64,000 bases of DNA, taken from the NCBI GenBank assembly GCA_966674685.1, contig CBKWJC010000008.1, positions 43,693 to 107,692 on the forward strand, given 5' to 3'. The notes beneath the pieces are model-generated. The model ran no database searches. It was not told the DNA's origin and worked only from the letters and a program-made list of their open reading frames with translations. The stretch is from Thainema sp966674685. Lineage in GTDB: Bacteria > Cyanobacteriota > Cyanobacteriia > Phormidesmidales > Phormidesmidaceae. The position numbers and the translations under genes were made by a program. Positions 43,221-50,960 of the stretch are shown here, piece by piece. The number at the start of each line of letters is the position of its first letter. The first letter of the stretch is position 1.

Positions 43221-44453
43221 TTATCCTTCCTGAACGTTCACATTGACCGCAGCGGCAGCCGTAGTGGCCCGTTGCCGTGCCTCATCTACTGTATCGCCCA
43301 GTGCTAGTGCCACTCCCATCCGCCGATTGGGATTGCAGTTGGGTTTGCCAAACAGCCGTAGTTTACTGGTCGGCACCCGCAATGCTTCTTCCAATCCCGT
43401 ATAGTAAGGCGCTTCACTTGTGTCAGTAGCCAGAATCACCGCTGATGCACCGGGCTGAACCAGGTCAATTGAGCCAATCGGCAAACCTGCGATCGCACGT
43501 ACATGTAGCTCAAATTCTGACATGTTCTGACTCACCATTGTCACCATACCTGTGTCATGGGGACGGGGACTCACTTCACTAAAGTAGACGGTCTGCTCGG
43601 AATTCGGCGATCCGGCAATAAATAGCTCCATACCGAAAATGCCCCAGCCACCCAGCGCATCCGTCACCTGACGCGCCATCTCCTGACAGGTTGCCAGCGT
43701 CTTAGGATTCAAGGCACAGGGCTGCCAGGATTCTCGATAGTCACCATCTACTTGCAGATGACCAATCGGCGGACAAAAAAACGTCCCGTCTTTAGCTCGC
43801 ACCGTGAGCAGCGTAATTTCGGTATCAAATTCAATAAAACCTTCGACAATCACCCGCTGTTGCCTGTTGCGACCTTTGGTTTGGGCATTGCTCCAGCCAA
43901 AGGGAATATCCGTCTCGGTTCGCAGCGTAGACTGGCCTTTGCCAGAGGAACTCATAATCGGCTTAACCACGCAGGGTAAATCCAGTTCTTTGACGGCCTG
44001 CTGATACTCCGCCTCCGTGCCAGCAAAGCGATAGGGTGAAGTACGCAGCCCCAATTCTTCGGCAGCGAGTTGGCGAATACCCTCGCGGTTCATGGTCAAT
44101 CGGGTGGCCTTGGCTGTGGGGATAACGTTCCAGCCTTCTTGCTCCAGTTCGATCAGCGTATCAGTTGCGATCGCTTCGATTTCGGGCACGATCATCGTCG
44201 GTTTTTCATGCTCAATCAGCCAGCGAACTTTGGCTCCATCCAGCATATCGACGACGTGACTGCGATGGGCAACCTGCATGGCTGGAGCATTGGCATAGCG
44301 ATCGGCGGCAATCACCTCAATGCCTAGCCGCATTGCTTCAATTGCCACTTCACGACCCAGCTCTCCTGAGCCTAACAACAGCAGTCGCTGCGCTTGGGGA
44401 GCCAGCGGTGTGCCCCATTGTTCTGCTGTATGCACAGTTAATTTCGCCGTCAT
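43221..44453 (-). CDS. purT: Formate-dependent phosphoribosylglycinamide formyltransferase (GAR transformylase 2)
   Basis: 410 residues from the ATG at 44453 (frame open to 44543, extra 30 codons non-coding in look). L-L-L-L-G-S-G-E-L-G-R-E-V-A-I-E-A opens the N-terminal domain. The ATP-grasp domain has V-V-K-P-I-M-S-S-S-G-K-G-Q-S and F-G-M-E-L-F and ends with S-E-V-S-P-R-P-H-D-T-G-M-V-T. It makes formyl-GAR from GAR, formate and ATP in purine synthesis, the folate-independent route. It is slightly longer than E. coli PurT (392). The downstream gene (9 nt) is a solute-binding lipoprotein with no obvious link. Confidence 0.96.
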   Translation of the reverse strand: MTAKLTVHTAEQWGTPLAPQAQRLLLLGSGELGREVAIEAMRLGIEVIAADRYANAPAMQVAHRSHVVDMLDGAKVRWLIEHEKPTMIVPEIEAIATDTLIELEQEGWNVIPTAKATRLTMNREGIRQLAAEELGLRTSPYRFAGTEAEYQQAVKELDLPCVVKPIMSSSGKGQSTLRTETDIPFGWSNAQTKGRNRQQRVIVEGFIEFDTEITLLTVRAKDGTFFCPPIGHLQVDGDYRESWQPCALNPKTLATCQEMARQVTDALGGWGIFGMELFIAGSPNSEQTVYFSEVSPRPHDTGMVTMVSQNMSEFELHVRAIAGLPIGSIDLVQPGASAVILATDTSEAPYYTGLEEALRVPTSKLRLFGKPNCNPNRRMGVALALGDTVDEARQRATTAAAAVNVNVQEG

Positions 44454-44850
44454 GGATGTATCCGACCTTACCGTTGAGTTACCGTCCCTATCATGCCTCA
44501 GGAGCTTCAACCTTGGATCGGTTCGCTCCTGGATATCACGCAATGCTTACTATTTTCAGTGTTCAACCCTATCGGACATTCATCAACTTTTTTAACGTGT
44601 TTGAGCGGTGACACTGTTTGGATTGCGATCGCAACTGCCGCAATGACGTAGGGAATCAGCCTTCTTATAGCTACACTCACCTAAAGTCTTTATTAGAAAG
44701 CGCCCAAAGCTAGGATTAGTCAAAACTATAATGGCGTTGCTAAAAGACACTTCTGCACATGTCTAATGGAAAAACGTTTTAGGGTGCGTAAATATCTGTG
44801 ATCAATCTTGCCAACGATGACAACCTTACGCTGATAGCACCACCATTCTG
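44454..44850. other. Divergent spacer upstream of purT
   Basis: Only presumed promoter sequence and a HIP1 site. No gene, hairpin or repeat recognised. Confidence 0.3.
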
Positions 44851-45042
44851 ATGAAACTAATCAAAACCGTTGACTCATTTGAATATTTTCATGTTGATAT
44901 AGAGGACAAGGTTTATCGCCGCTCCTCTGAAGGCCAGTGGGAACGCCAAGCTAATGCCTCGGAGGGAACATGGGAACCTGTCTGGGAAGAAACAGCAAAA
45001 GCGCTAGAGCGTGATTACAATCAACTTCATGAAGGTAAGTAA
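44851..45042 (+). CDS. Small hypothetical protein (63 aa)
   Basis: 63 residues, soluble, acidic, with Trp/Glu-rich C-terminal half (E-G-Q-W-E-R-Q, W-E-P-V-W-E-E-T). The regular composition and third-base choice look genuinely coding. No family recognised. It is convergent with the next small gene, with 8 nt between stop codons; both are short, Glu-rich and start with a beta-hairpin-like half, so a paired function is possible but unproven. Confidence 0.6.
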   Translation: MKLIKTVDSFEYFHVDIEDKVYRRSSEGQWERQANASEGTWEPVWEETAKALERDYNQLHEGK

Positions 45043-45050
45043 CAAAAGCT

Positions 45051-45224
45051 TCAGCCGTATTTCTGAATAGCCTCTGACTCTTCTATCCCATACGCTTCAT
45101 GCCCTGTGGCTACTAAATCATCATTGACGTAAGTATCAACTCGCATTACCTTGCCGTCTTCTCTTAGAAAGAGAACAAGCTTCTTTTCATTGCTGAGTTC
45201 TACTGTTTTTGTATTACTACTCAT
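45051..45224 (-). CDS. Small hypothetical protein (57 aa)
   Basis: 57 residues read on the minus strand from ATG 45224 (GAGGGCAAG upstream) to TGA 45051. The protein begins M-S-S-N-T-K-T-V-E-L, continues K-K-L-V-L-F-L-R-E-D-G-K-V and ends E-A-I-Q-K-Y-G. The alternating pattern and codon choice look coding. It has a plausible ribosome site and stops 8 nt from its convergent neighbour. No family recognised. Confidence 0.6.
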   Translation of the reverse strand: MSSNTKTVELSNEKKLVLFLREDGKVMRVDTYVNDDLVATGHEAYGIEESEAIQKYG

Positions 45225-45590
45225 TAATCTTGCCCTCGATAAAAATCTTGTTGGCTTTATTTTCTATGCTGAAATTTATTTTCCGGGCATGCAGTAAATT
45301 GGATGGCACTGGAATTTCTTGCTCAGACGGCGTCTGCTAACCTCCACTGCACCATCACCGACATACTCCCCATCACCCATTGATCCGATAGCTGTACAGT
45401 TAGCAGCTCTAGCAAATTCATATCAAATGTTAGCTTGTCACTGGTAAGTGTTGCCGTTTGATACTGCCGCTCAAGTGGCTGGAGCGTAATGCTTTCGAAA
45501 TGATCTATGGTTATTCGAAATGATCTATGGTTAGCGTTCTAGATAGATACACTTTCTTTCTGGCAGTTGCGATCGCAACTGGTAGCCAAT
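45225..45590. other. Spacer with a perfect 20-bp tandem duplication and a decayed open frame
   Basis: TTCGAAATGATCTATGGTTA occurs twice in direct tandem (45494-45513 and 45514-45533). On the minus strand, a frame without a start codon runs from about 45536 down to 45323 and reads like protein (for example L-Q-P-L-E-R-Q-Y-Q-T-A-T). It may be the remnant of a lost gene, or chance. Confidence 0.35.
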
Positions 45591-45622
45591 AAAAAAGCGC
45601 CCCTCGCAATGCGAGAGACGCT
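45591..45622 (-). terminator. psbA terminator
   Basis: On the minus strand RNA, 13-nt arms (45610-45622 and 45596-45608) pair completely with two G-U pairs and are followed by six U. On the plus strand the same positions would be A-C mismatches, so this hairpin acts on the psbA transcript. Confidence 0.85.
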
Positions 45623-45660
45623 CTTTGTTATCTATTCAAGCACGAATGCACTGGGTGCAA

Positions 45661-46743
45661 TTAGCCGTTGATGGCAGGTGCCTGCAGAGCCACAGGCTCA
45701 GCATCAACAGAGGCCAAGTCAAGCGGGAAGTTGTGAGCATTGCGCTCGTGCATCACTTCCATACCCAGGTTCGCCCGGTTGATCACATCCGCCCAGGTGC
45801 CAATCACCCGACCCTGAGAGTCGATGATCGACTGGTTGAAGTTGAAACCGTTCAGGTTGAACGCCATCGTGCTGATACCCAGCGCCGTGAACCAGATGCC
45901 CACTACTGGCCATGCAGCCAAGAAGAAGTGCAAGGAACGGCTGTTGTTGAAGCTGGCATATTGGAAGATGAGACGACCGAAGTAGCCGTGCGCTGCCACG
46001 ATGTTGTAGGTCTCTTCTTCTTGACCGAACTTGTAGCCATAGTTCTGAGACTCGGTCTCAGTGGTCTCACGCACCAGAGAACTGGTTACCAAGGAACCGT
46101 GCATCGCGGAGAACAAGCTACCGCCGAAGACACCGGCTACACCCAACATGTGGAAGGGGTGCATCAAGATGTTGTGCTCCGCTTGGAACACGAACATGAA
46201 GTTGAAGGTACCCGAGATGCCCAGAGGCATTCCATCAGAGAAGGAGCCTTGACCCAAGGGGTAGATGAGGAAAACAGCAGATGCTGCTGCAACCGGGGCA
46301 GAGTATGCTACTGCAATCCAAGGACGCATACCGAGACGGTAAGAGAGTTCCCACTCACGTCCCATGTAGCAGAAGACGCCGATGAGGAAGTGGAAGATGA
46401 TTAGCTGGTAAGGGCCACCGTTGTACAACCACTCATCGAGGGAAGCGGCTTCCCAGATGGGGTAGAAGTGCAAGCCAATGGCGTTGGAAGACGGCACAAC
46501 TGCACCGGAGATGATGTTGTTGCCGTACATCAGTGAACCGGCAACAGGCTCACGGATGCCGTCGATGTCAACGGGGGGTGCTGCAATAAATGCAATTACG
46601 AAGCAGGTGGTGGCGGTTAGCAGGGTGGGGATCATCAACACGCCGAACCAGCCTACATAGAGGCGGTTGTCGGTGCTGGTCACCCACTGACAGAACCGTT
46701 CCCACAGGTTGGCGCTACTGCGCTGCTGTAAGGTAGTTGTCAT
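45661..46743 (-). CDS. psbA: Photosystem II reaction-centre protein D1
   Basis: 360 residues, standard D1. All functional residues sit at canonical positions: Tyr161 (YZ), Asp170 and Glu333/His332/His337/Asp342 (Mn4CaO5), His190, His198 (P680), His215 and His272 (iron), Ser264 (QB). Processing after Ala344 would release the 16-residue tail. Residue 130 is Glu (G-R-E-W-E), the high-light D1:2 form; low-light D1:1 has Gln. It binds chlorophyll, pheophytin and plastoquinone in the thylakoid membrane. The promoter and terminator are both visible. Other psbA copies must exist elsewhere if a D1:1 form is used; none is in the window. Confidence 0.99.
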   Translation of the reverse strand: MTTTLQQRSSANLWERFCQWVTSTDNRLYVGWFGVLMIPTLLTATTCFVIAFIAAPPVDIDGIREPVAGSLMYGNNIISGAVVPSSNAIGLHFYPIWEAASLDEWLYNGGPYQLIIFHFLIGVFCYMGREWELSYRLGMRPWIAVAYSAPVAAASAVFLIYPLGQGSFSDGMPLGISGTFNFMFVFQAEHNILMHPFHMLGVAGVFGGSLFSAMHGSLVTSSLVRETTETESQNYGYKFGQEEETYNIVAAHGYFGRLIFQYASFNNSRSLHFFLAAWPVVGIWFTALGISTMAFNLNGFNFNQSIIDSQGRVIGTWADVINRANLGMEVMHERNAHNFPLDLASVDAEPVALQAPAING

Positions 46744-46783
46744 AGTTATGAATGAGTGCTACGTATGTACTTTTCTCGGTTCA

Positions 46784-46806
46784 AAGAACAGCTCATCGCC
46801 GTTCTT
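46784..46806 (-). promoter_or_regulatory. psbA 5' leader hairpin
   Basis: AAGAAC (46784-46789) and GTTCTT (46801-46806) form a 6-bp stem in the untranslated leader, 41 nt before the psbA start. A role in translation or mRNA stability is inference. Confidence 0.4.
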
Positions 46807-46812
46807 GACCTT

Positions 46813-46842
46813 ATGTTAAGAGATGTATCGTAGATTTGTAAA
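46813..46842 (-). promoter_or_regulatory. Probable psbA promoter
   Basis: On the minus strand, TTTACA (46842-46837), 18 nt, TAACAT (46818-46813) matches a sigma-70 type core at the right distance from psbA (about 70-100 bp upstream), followed by an AT-rich leader. Confidence 0.5.
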
Positions 46843-46903
46843 GCGATTTTAAGGTTTTTCTCATATTCGATACATGTGCGATCGCAATTCGTCCCTCTGA
46901 GGG

Positions 46904-47242
46904 TTAACCGGGGGGCCATTGCATAAAGCGTCCACCTAAAATGTGCAGGTGCAGATGATCAACCGTTTGGCCACCATCTTTACCATTGTTAATCACAATT
47001 CGATAGCCATCAGTCAATCCGGCTTCTGCTGCAATCTGTTTGACTGTCATCAGCAAGTGCCCCAGTAGTGCTTGGTCGTCCTGCTCAGCTTCTGAAACTC
47101 GAGGGATCGGCTTTTTAGGAATGACCAAGATGTGAACAGGCGCTTGGGGATTAATGTCTTTGAAAGCCAGCGCTTGGTCGTCTTCATAGACGATATCTGC
47201 TGGAATCTCGCGCTGAATAATCTTGTCGAAAATAGTACTCAT
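46904..47242 (-). CDS. HIT family protein (Hint-like nucleotide hydrolase)
   Basis: 112 residues from ATG 47242; the frame is open to 47449 but that extension is not protein-like. T-I-F-D-K-I-I-Q-R-E-I-P-A-D opens the protein and the histidine triad is H96-L-H98-L-H100. Length and motifs fit the Hint branch, purine nucleoside phosphoramidases in the cytoplasm. It lies 161 bp upstream of psbA on the same strand, with the psbA promoter between, so they are probably separate transcripts. Physiological substrate unknown. Confidence 0.94.
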   Translation of the reverse strand: MSTIFDKIIQREIPADIVYEDDQALAFKDINPQAPVHILVIPKKPIPRVSEAEQDDQALLGHLLMTVKQIAAEAGLTDGYRIVINNGKDGGQTVDHLHLHILGGRFMQWPPG

Positions 47243-47410
47243 AGCAAGCCTCAGAGTGCGTTGCCAGCACTGTAACGCTATGCTTCTTGTGAAACAAGAG
47301 GCATCAGATACGAAATTTTTATGGTCTAAATGGGTCAGCGGGTGGATGAGTACGGCTTGGCCGACAAAGTAATGGTCACTGTGGGTGTGCGGGAATGAGG
47401 ACTTGATAGC

Positions 47411-47457
47411 TTTAACGATTGATGGGCCGCGCAAAGCACAGCCCATCAATCGTTAAA
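47411..47457 (-). terminator. Hairpin downstream of the small lipoprotein gene
   Basis: TTTAACGATTGATGGGC (47411-47427) and its exact complement (47441-47457), 17 bp, lie 18 nt past the lipoprotein stop. No long T-run, so termination strength is uncertain. Confidence 0.65.
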
Positions 47458-47474
47458 ACTTCTGTAGCACAGCA

Positions 47475-47672
47475 CTAGTTCCCTGGAGGAGTTGCCGGAT
47501 TTTCTGGGGGAGCCGCTGGATCTTCTGGAGGAGCCGCCGGATCATTCGGTTGGGTGGGTTGAGGATCTTCCGGCGGCGGTTGATCGGGTAAAGGTTGTTG
47601 CGGTTCGCAGGCGACCCCCAACAGAGCCACCCCCACTAATGAAGCTGAGACTATCCATTTAGACATTGTCAT
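47475..47672 (-). CDS. Small proline-rich lipoprotein
   Basis: 65 residues. A signal peptide with hydrophobic core (S-L-V-G-V-A-L-L-G-V-A) ends in lipobox G-V-A-C at C22. The mature 44 residues are Pro/Asp/Glu-rich with P-E-D-P / P-E-N-P repeats (P-A-A-P-P-E-D-P-A-A-P-P-E-N-P). It probably forms a short extended tether on a membrane. No family named. It is transcribed away from rppA, with a 345-bp region between that holds both promoters. Confidence 0.8.
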   Translation of the reverse strand: MTMSKWIVSASLVGVALLGVACEPQQPLPDQPPPEDPQPTQPNDPAAPPEDPAAPPENPATPPGN

Positions 47673-48017
47673 GGGAATTACCTTATAAATAAATGCACAT
47701 AAGTGATGCCGTCGCTGGCTTGAGAAATGACTGGATCACAAGGGCGTTACGGAAAACATATTTTTTGCTACTCACTCACACCCAGCATTAGGGATAAATG
47801 TGACGAGAAAGTGACAGGGGCAATAAGTTGACGCTACAGGATTTCTATAGTGAATTTAATTCACCAGGTGTTTAATAAAAATGTCCCAAACAGCTCTAAA
47901 CAGTTTCAGGGTCAAGCCCCGCATGACCAACTCCTGCTGTAATCTAACCCAGGGCAGAAGTAGCCTGGAGCCGAGCAATTTACGGTTAGATTTAAACAGA
48001 TAGACTCAGATCAGCCA
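47673..48017. other. Divergent spacer, lipoprotein and rppA promoters
   Basis: A TTGACG (47828) lies upstream of rppA, but no matching -10 is clear. No gene or repeat seen. Confidence 0.3.
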
Positions 48018-48692
48018 ATGAGAATACTGCTAGTAGAAGATGACCCGGAGCAGCTAGAGCCATTGCAAACGGCACTTTCTCAAGCGGGACACATCGTTGA
48101 TGGGTTGCAAGACGGGGAAACAGCCCAGTGGATGATGGCTCGGCGCGACTATGACCTGCTTATCCTTGATTGGATGTTGCCTTCCATGAGCGGCCTGAAT
48201 CTCTGTGAACAGTATCGAGCTTCTGGCAAAACCGCTCCGGTACTGATACTCACTGCCAAAGATAATACTTTGGATAAAGTGGCTGGTCTGGATGCGGGCG
48301 CAGATGACTACTTGGTCAAACCAACCGATTTGATTGAACTGCTGGCGCGGGTGCGTGCTCTGGGCCGACGATCGCCTACCTATGGCGGAGAAACCCTGAT
48401 CCTAAACGACCTCACTTTACACTTAAGTAGTCTGACGGTGGAACGAGACGGCAATTCTGTAGAACTATCCAGCCGCGAATTTCAACTTCTGGAGTATCTG
48501 CTGCGCCATCCCCGCCAGGTGCTGTCGCGTGACCAGATTGAGCAGGCATTATGGGCTTGGGGCGATGAACCCGAAAGTAACGCTATTACCACTCTGGTGC
48601 GTCGCCTGCGTCAGCGGCTGAATTTGCTGAATGCGGCTGACTGGGTTGAGACTGTCTATGGCATGGGCTACCGCATCTGTCCTGATCCTTAA
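48018..48692 (+). CDS. rppA: OmpR-family response regulator, RppA type
   Basis: 224 residues. The receiver has D8/D9, phospho-acceptor D51 (I-L-D-W-M-L-P), T79 and K101. The C-terminal winged helix (about 125-222) has S-S-R-E-F-Q-L-L-E-Y-L-L-R-H-P and G-M-G-Y-R. Motifs such as L-E-P-L-Q-T-A-L-S-Q-A-G-H-I and L-D-W-M-L-P closely follow the cyanobacterial RppA/NrsR regulators, which respond to redox or Ni2+. The signal here is not shown. The kinase gene starts 9 nt after the stop, a typical operon pair. Confidence 0.9.
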   Translation: MRILLVEDDPEQLEPLQTALSQAGHIVDGLQDGETAQWMMARRDYDLLILDWMLPSMSGLNLCEQYRASGKTAPVLILTAKDNTLDKVAGLDAGADDYLVKPTDLIELLARVRALGRRSPTYGGETLILNDLTLHLSSLTVERDGNSVELSSREFQLLEYLLRHPRQVLSRDQIEQALWAWGDEPESNAITTLVRRLRQRLNLLNAADWVETVYGMGYRICPDP

Positions 48693-48701
48693 CTTATTTC
48701 A

Positions 48702-50042
48702 ATGTTCACCCACAGCCGACGCAACCTGACCTGGTGGTTTACTCTTTCTATGGGCAGCATTCTGCTGCTGTTTGCGGGAGTGATGTATTACCAGCGGGTG
48801 GCTTACCAACTGACGACCATTGATCGGTTGCTCTACAAAAAAGCCCGAGTCATCGCGGCCAATATTAAGTACAACGAAACGAGCACCGATGCCAATCCAG
48901 TTAATCTGGATAACGCTCCGCTGTTAGGAAACACGCCACCGCCTTCCGATACCGAGATTGTCTATGCCCGGTGGTACACGCCGGATGGTGAACTCAGTCA
49001 GTTTTTTGGCCCATTGCCCCCGGAGCAGCTTGATGAAGGGCCAGAATTTCAAACTCTGCGATGGCCTGAAAATGTCAGCTATCAACCCTTATCTTTCACT
49101 GATGGAGAGACAAATCAGGCTCTTCGATTGCGGCAAATTACGCTTCCCGTTCATCATCAGCATCAGGTGATTGGTTATCTGCAAATTGCTACTCCTATGA
49201 CCCCGGTGCAGGACAGCCTGCGCCAGACCCTGATCGGCTTTGCTATTACCGTGCCCATTACTCTGGGGGTGATCGGTCTGGTTGGCTGGGGATTGAGTGG
49301 GTTGGCGATGCGACCCATTCGTAAGTCCTATCAGCAGCTTCAGCGGTTTACGGCAGATGCGTCCCACGAACTGCGAACTCCGCTGGCGGCGATTTTGAGT
49401 AATGCTCAAGTTGGGCTATTGGCATCGGGCGATCGCACTTCCGAAAAACATCAGCGCCTGGAAAAAATTGTCACTGCCACCCAGACAATGGACAAGCTGG
49501 TCGGTCAGTTGTTACTGCTGGCTCGCCACAGCAACTCTTTGGATACTCAAGCTCTCCAGGATGTAGAGCTGAAATCTTTGCTGAAAGACCTGATCGAGTC
49601 AGATCCGATTCAGACCGCTGCTCAGGCCATTACCCTATCGGCTAAGTTGTCCGATGCTCCAATCTGGATTAGGGCAGAACCTGACCTGCTGTGTCAGGCA
49701 GTTACCAACTTGGTGATCAATGCCTGCAAATACACGGCTGAAGGCGGCTGGGTCGAAGTTAGCCTGTCAGCCGACTCTCGCAGTGCCTGGATAGAAGTTG
49801 CTGACAATGGCATCGGCATTCCGGCAGCCGATTTACCCCACATTTTTGAGCGGTTTTACCGAGTGGATAAACAGCGATCGCGCGCCACTGGGGGACTAGG
49901 ATTAGGACTCGCAATTGCTCAACAAATTGTACATGTTCACGGCGGAAAAATTTATGTTAGTAGCCAGGTTGGTCAAGGAACCTGCTTTCAGGTCGAGATC
50001 CCTAATCTGCGATCGCAAAAAAGACCCCATCACATTGGCTAA
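48702..50042 (+). CDS. rppB: Sensor histidine kinase, RppB type
   Basis: 446 residues. TM1 is at about 9-29, a periplasmic loop of about 135 residues follows, and TM2 is at about 176-200. The H-box A-S-H-E-L-R-T-P has H222; N, G1 (D-N-G-I-G-I) and G2 (G-L-G-L-G-L) boxes are complete. The periplasmic domain contains no obvious His-rich or Cys-rich metal motif, so a nickel-sensing role as in NrsS is not supported by sequence alone. It is in an operon with rppA (9 nt). Confidence 0.88.
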   Translation: MFTHSRRNLTWWFTLSMGSILLLFAGVMYYQRVAYQLTTIDRLLYKKARVIAANIKYNETSTDANPVNLDNAPLLGNTPPPSDTEIVYARWYTPDGELSQFFGPLPPEQLDEGPEFQTLRWPENVSYQPLSFTDGETNQALRLRQITLPVHHQHQVIGYLQIATPMTPVQDSLRQTLIGFAITVPITLGVIGLVGWGLSGLAMRPIRKSYQQLQRFTADASHELRTPLAAILSNAQVGLLASGDRTSEKHQRLEKIVTATQTMDKLVGQLLLLARHSNSLDTQALQDVELKSLLKDLIESDPIQTAAQAITLSAKLSDAPIWIRAEPDLLCQAVTNLVINACKYTAEGGWVEVSLSADSRSAWIEVADNGIGIPAADLPHIFERFYRVDKQRSRATGGLGLGLAIAQQIVHVHGGKIYVSSQVGQGTCFQVEIPNLRSQKRPHHIG

Positions 50043-50059
50043 TATAAAAGTCAGAAAAA

Positions 50060-50132
50060 TGGAGAATAGGGGATTCGAACCCCTGACCTCTGCGGTGCGA
50101 TCGCAGCACTCTACCAACTGAGCTAATTCCCC
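50060..50132 (-). tRNA. tRNA-Ala(CGC)
   Basis: 73 nt on the minus strand fold as a cloverleaf: acceptor GGGGAAT/ATTCTCC with the alanine identity pair G3-U70, a 4-bp D-stem, anticodon stem CTGCG/CGCAG, loop A-T-C-G-C-A-C with anticodon CGC, T-stem AGGGG/CCCCT and A73. CCA is not encoded. The HIP1 octamer GCGATCGC overlaps the anticodon stem and loop. A T5 run follows the 3' end. Confidence 0.95.
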
Positions 50133-50462
50133 GCGTGAGTGAATTCTACCGCAAGTTTCCTCTGCACTACATTTCTAGTGGCAGGATTTTAATGTATCCC
50201 GTTAAAATTAAAAATATGTGGCATAAATCAGCCTGTATCCTGCATTTTTGAGCTGATTAAGGATCAACTACGGGGCAGTCAATGCGGGGAGTTAACCCAA
50301 AAATCTGACTCGCGACAGACTGAGAGCCTCAAAACTACGTGCAGTAGGAGTGATCTGCAATACGAGTCTTTATCTCTAGAATAAAGCTGAACTGGAATTG
50401 CTGATCTATAGGCACAACCTTGCCAAAACACGGCAGATTTGAAGTTGAAAGGAAGCTTGTCT
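50133..50462. other. Spacer between tRNA-Ala and a small membrane protein gene
   Basis: No gene, repeat or hairpin that I can support; holds presumed divergent promoters. Confidence 0.3.
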
Positions 50463-50792
50463 GTGCGTCTTCACCGCGCTGTTGAAATTGCAGTCCTACT
50501 GTCCGTTGTGACATTTGCGGGCAGTTTTCTCGCTATGCAGCACGTTTTACGCATGACTGGCGTTCGAATTAACGTGATGGCACTTGAATATGAAGCGCAG
50601 CCAGAACGCCTCTCTGCATCCCAACTGGCTAAACTTGACTTGTCATCAGCACTATACAGCGCACCTCTTCAGCTAGCCCTTCAGCAAGACCGTCGCTTGT
50701 ATGCTCGCGTCGATACCAGCAATTTGGTGTATCTAGGAGCAGCTCCGACGTCTGAATCATCTTTGGAATCGCTAGAATCATTTGTGCAGTAG
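50463..50792 (+). CDS. Hypothetical protein with N-terminal membrane anchor
   Basis: 109 residues from GTG 50463, which has AAAGGA 9 nt upstream; a TTG at 50439 is in frame but has no ribosome site. A single helix spans about 6-26 (A-V-E-I-A-V-L-L-S-V-V-T-F-A). The remainder is soluble and Leu/Ala/Ser-rich (L-S-S-A-L-Y-S-A-P-L-Q-L-A-L). No family recognised. It precedes icd by 168 nt on the same strand. Confidence 0.6.
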   Translation: MRLHRAVEIAVLLSVVTFAGSFLAMQHVLRMTGVRINVMALEYEAQPERLSASQLAKLDLSSALYSAPLQLALQQDRRLYARVDTSNLVYLGAAPTSESSLESLESFVQ

Positions 50793-50960
50793 TCTGCCCA
50801 GAGGTTGCGCTTTTACTTATAAAAAACCAAGCAGCTCTCCTGGATTTTGGTACAACATGATCAGCCTAGAAAGATGAAAACCCTAATTTGGCGTGAGAGT
50901 TACTTATTTCGGGTTGAGAAATGAGTAAGATGATGCTTGCGTCAAGATTAACAGTTGAGT

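Noticed and set aside
45625..46404. 259-codon open frame antisense to psbA
   Set aside because: Arises from the codon bias of psbA on the other strand; psbA is certain.
50850..50870. GTA-N8-TCA upstream of icd as a possible NtcA site
   Set aside because: Does not match GTA-N8-TAC on its right half; no -10 at the usual distance.
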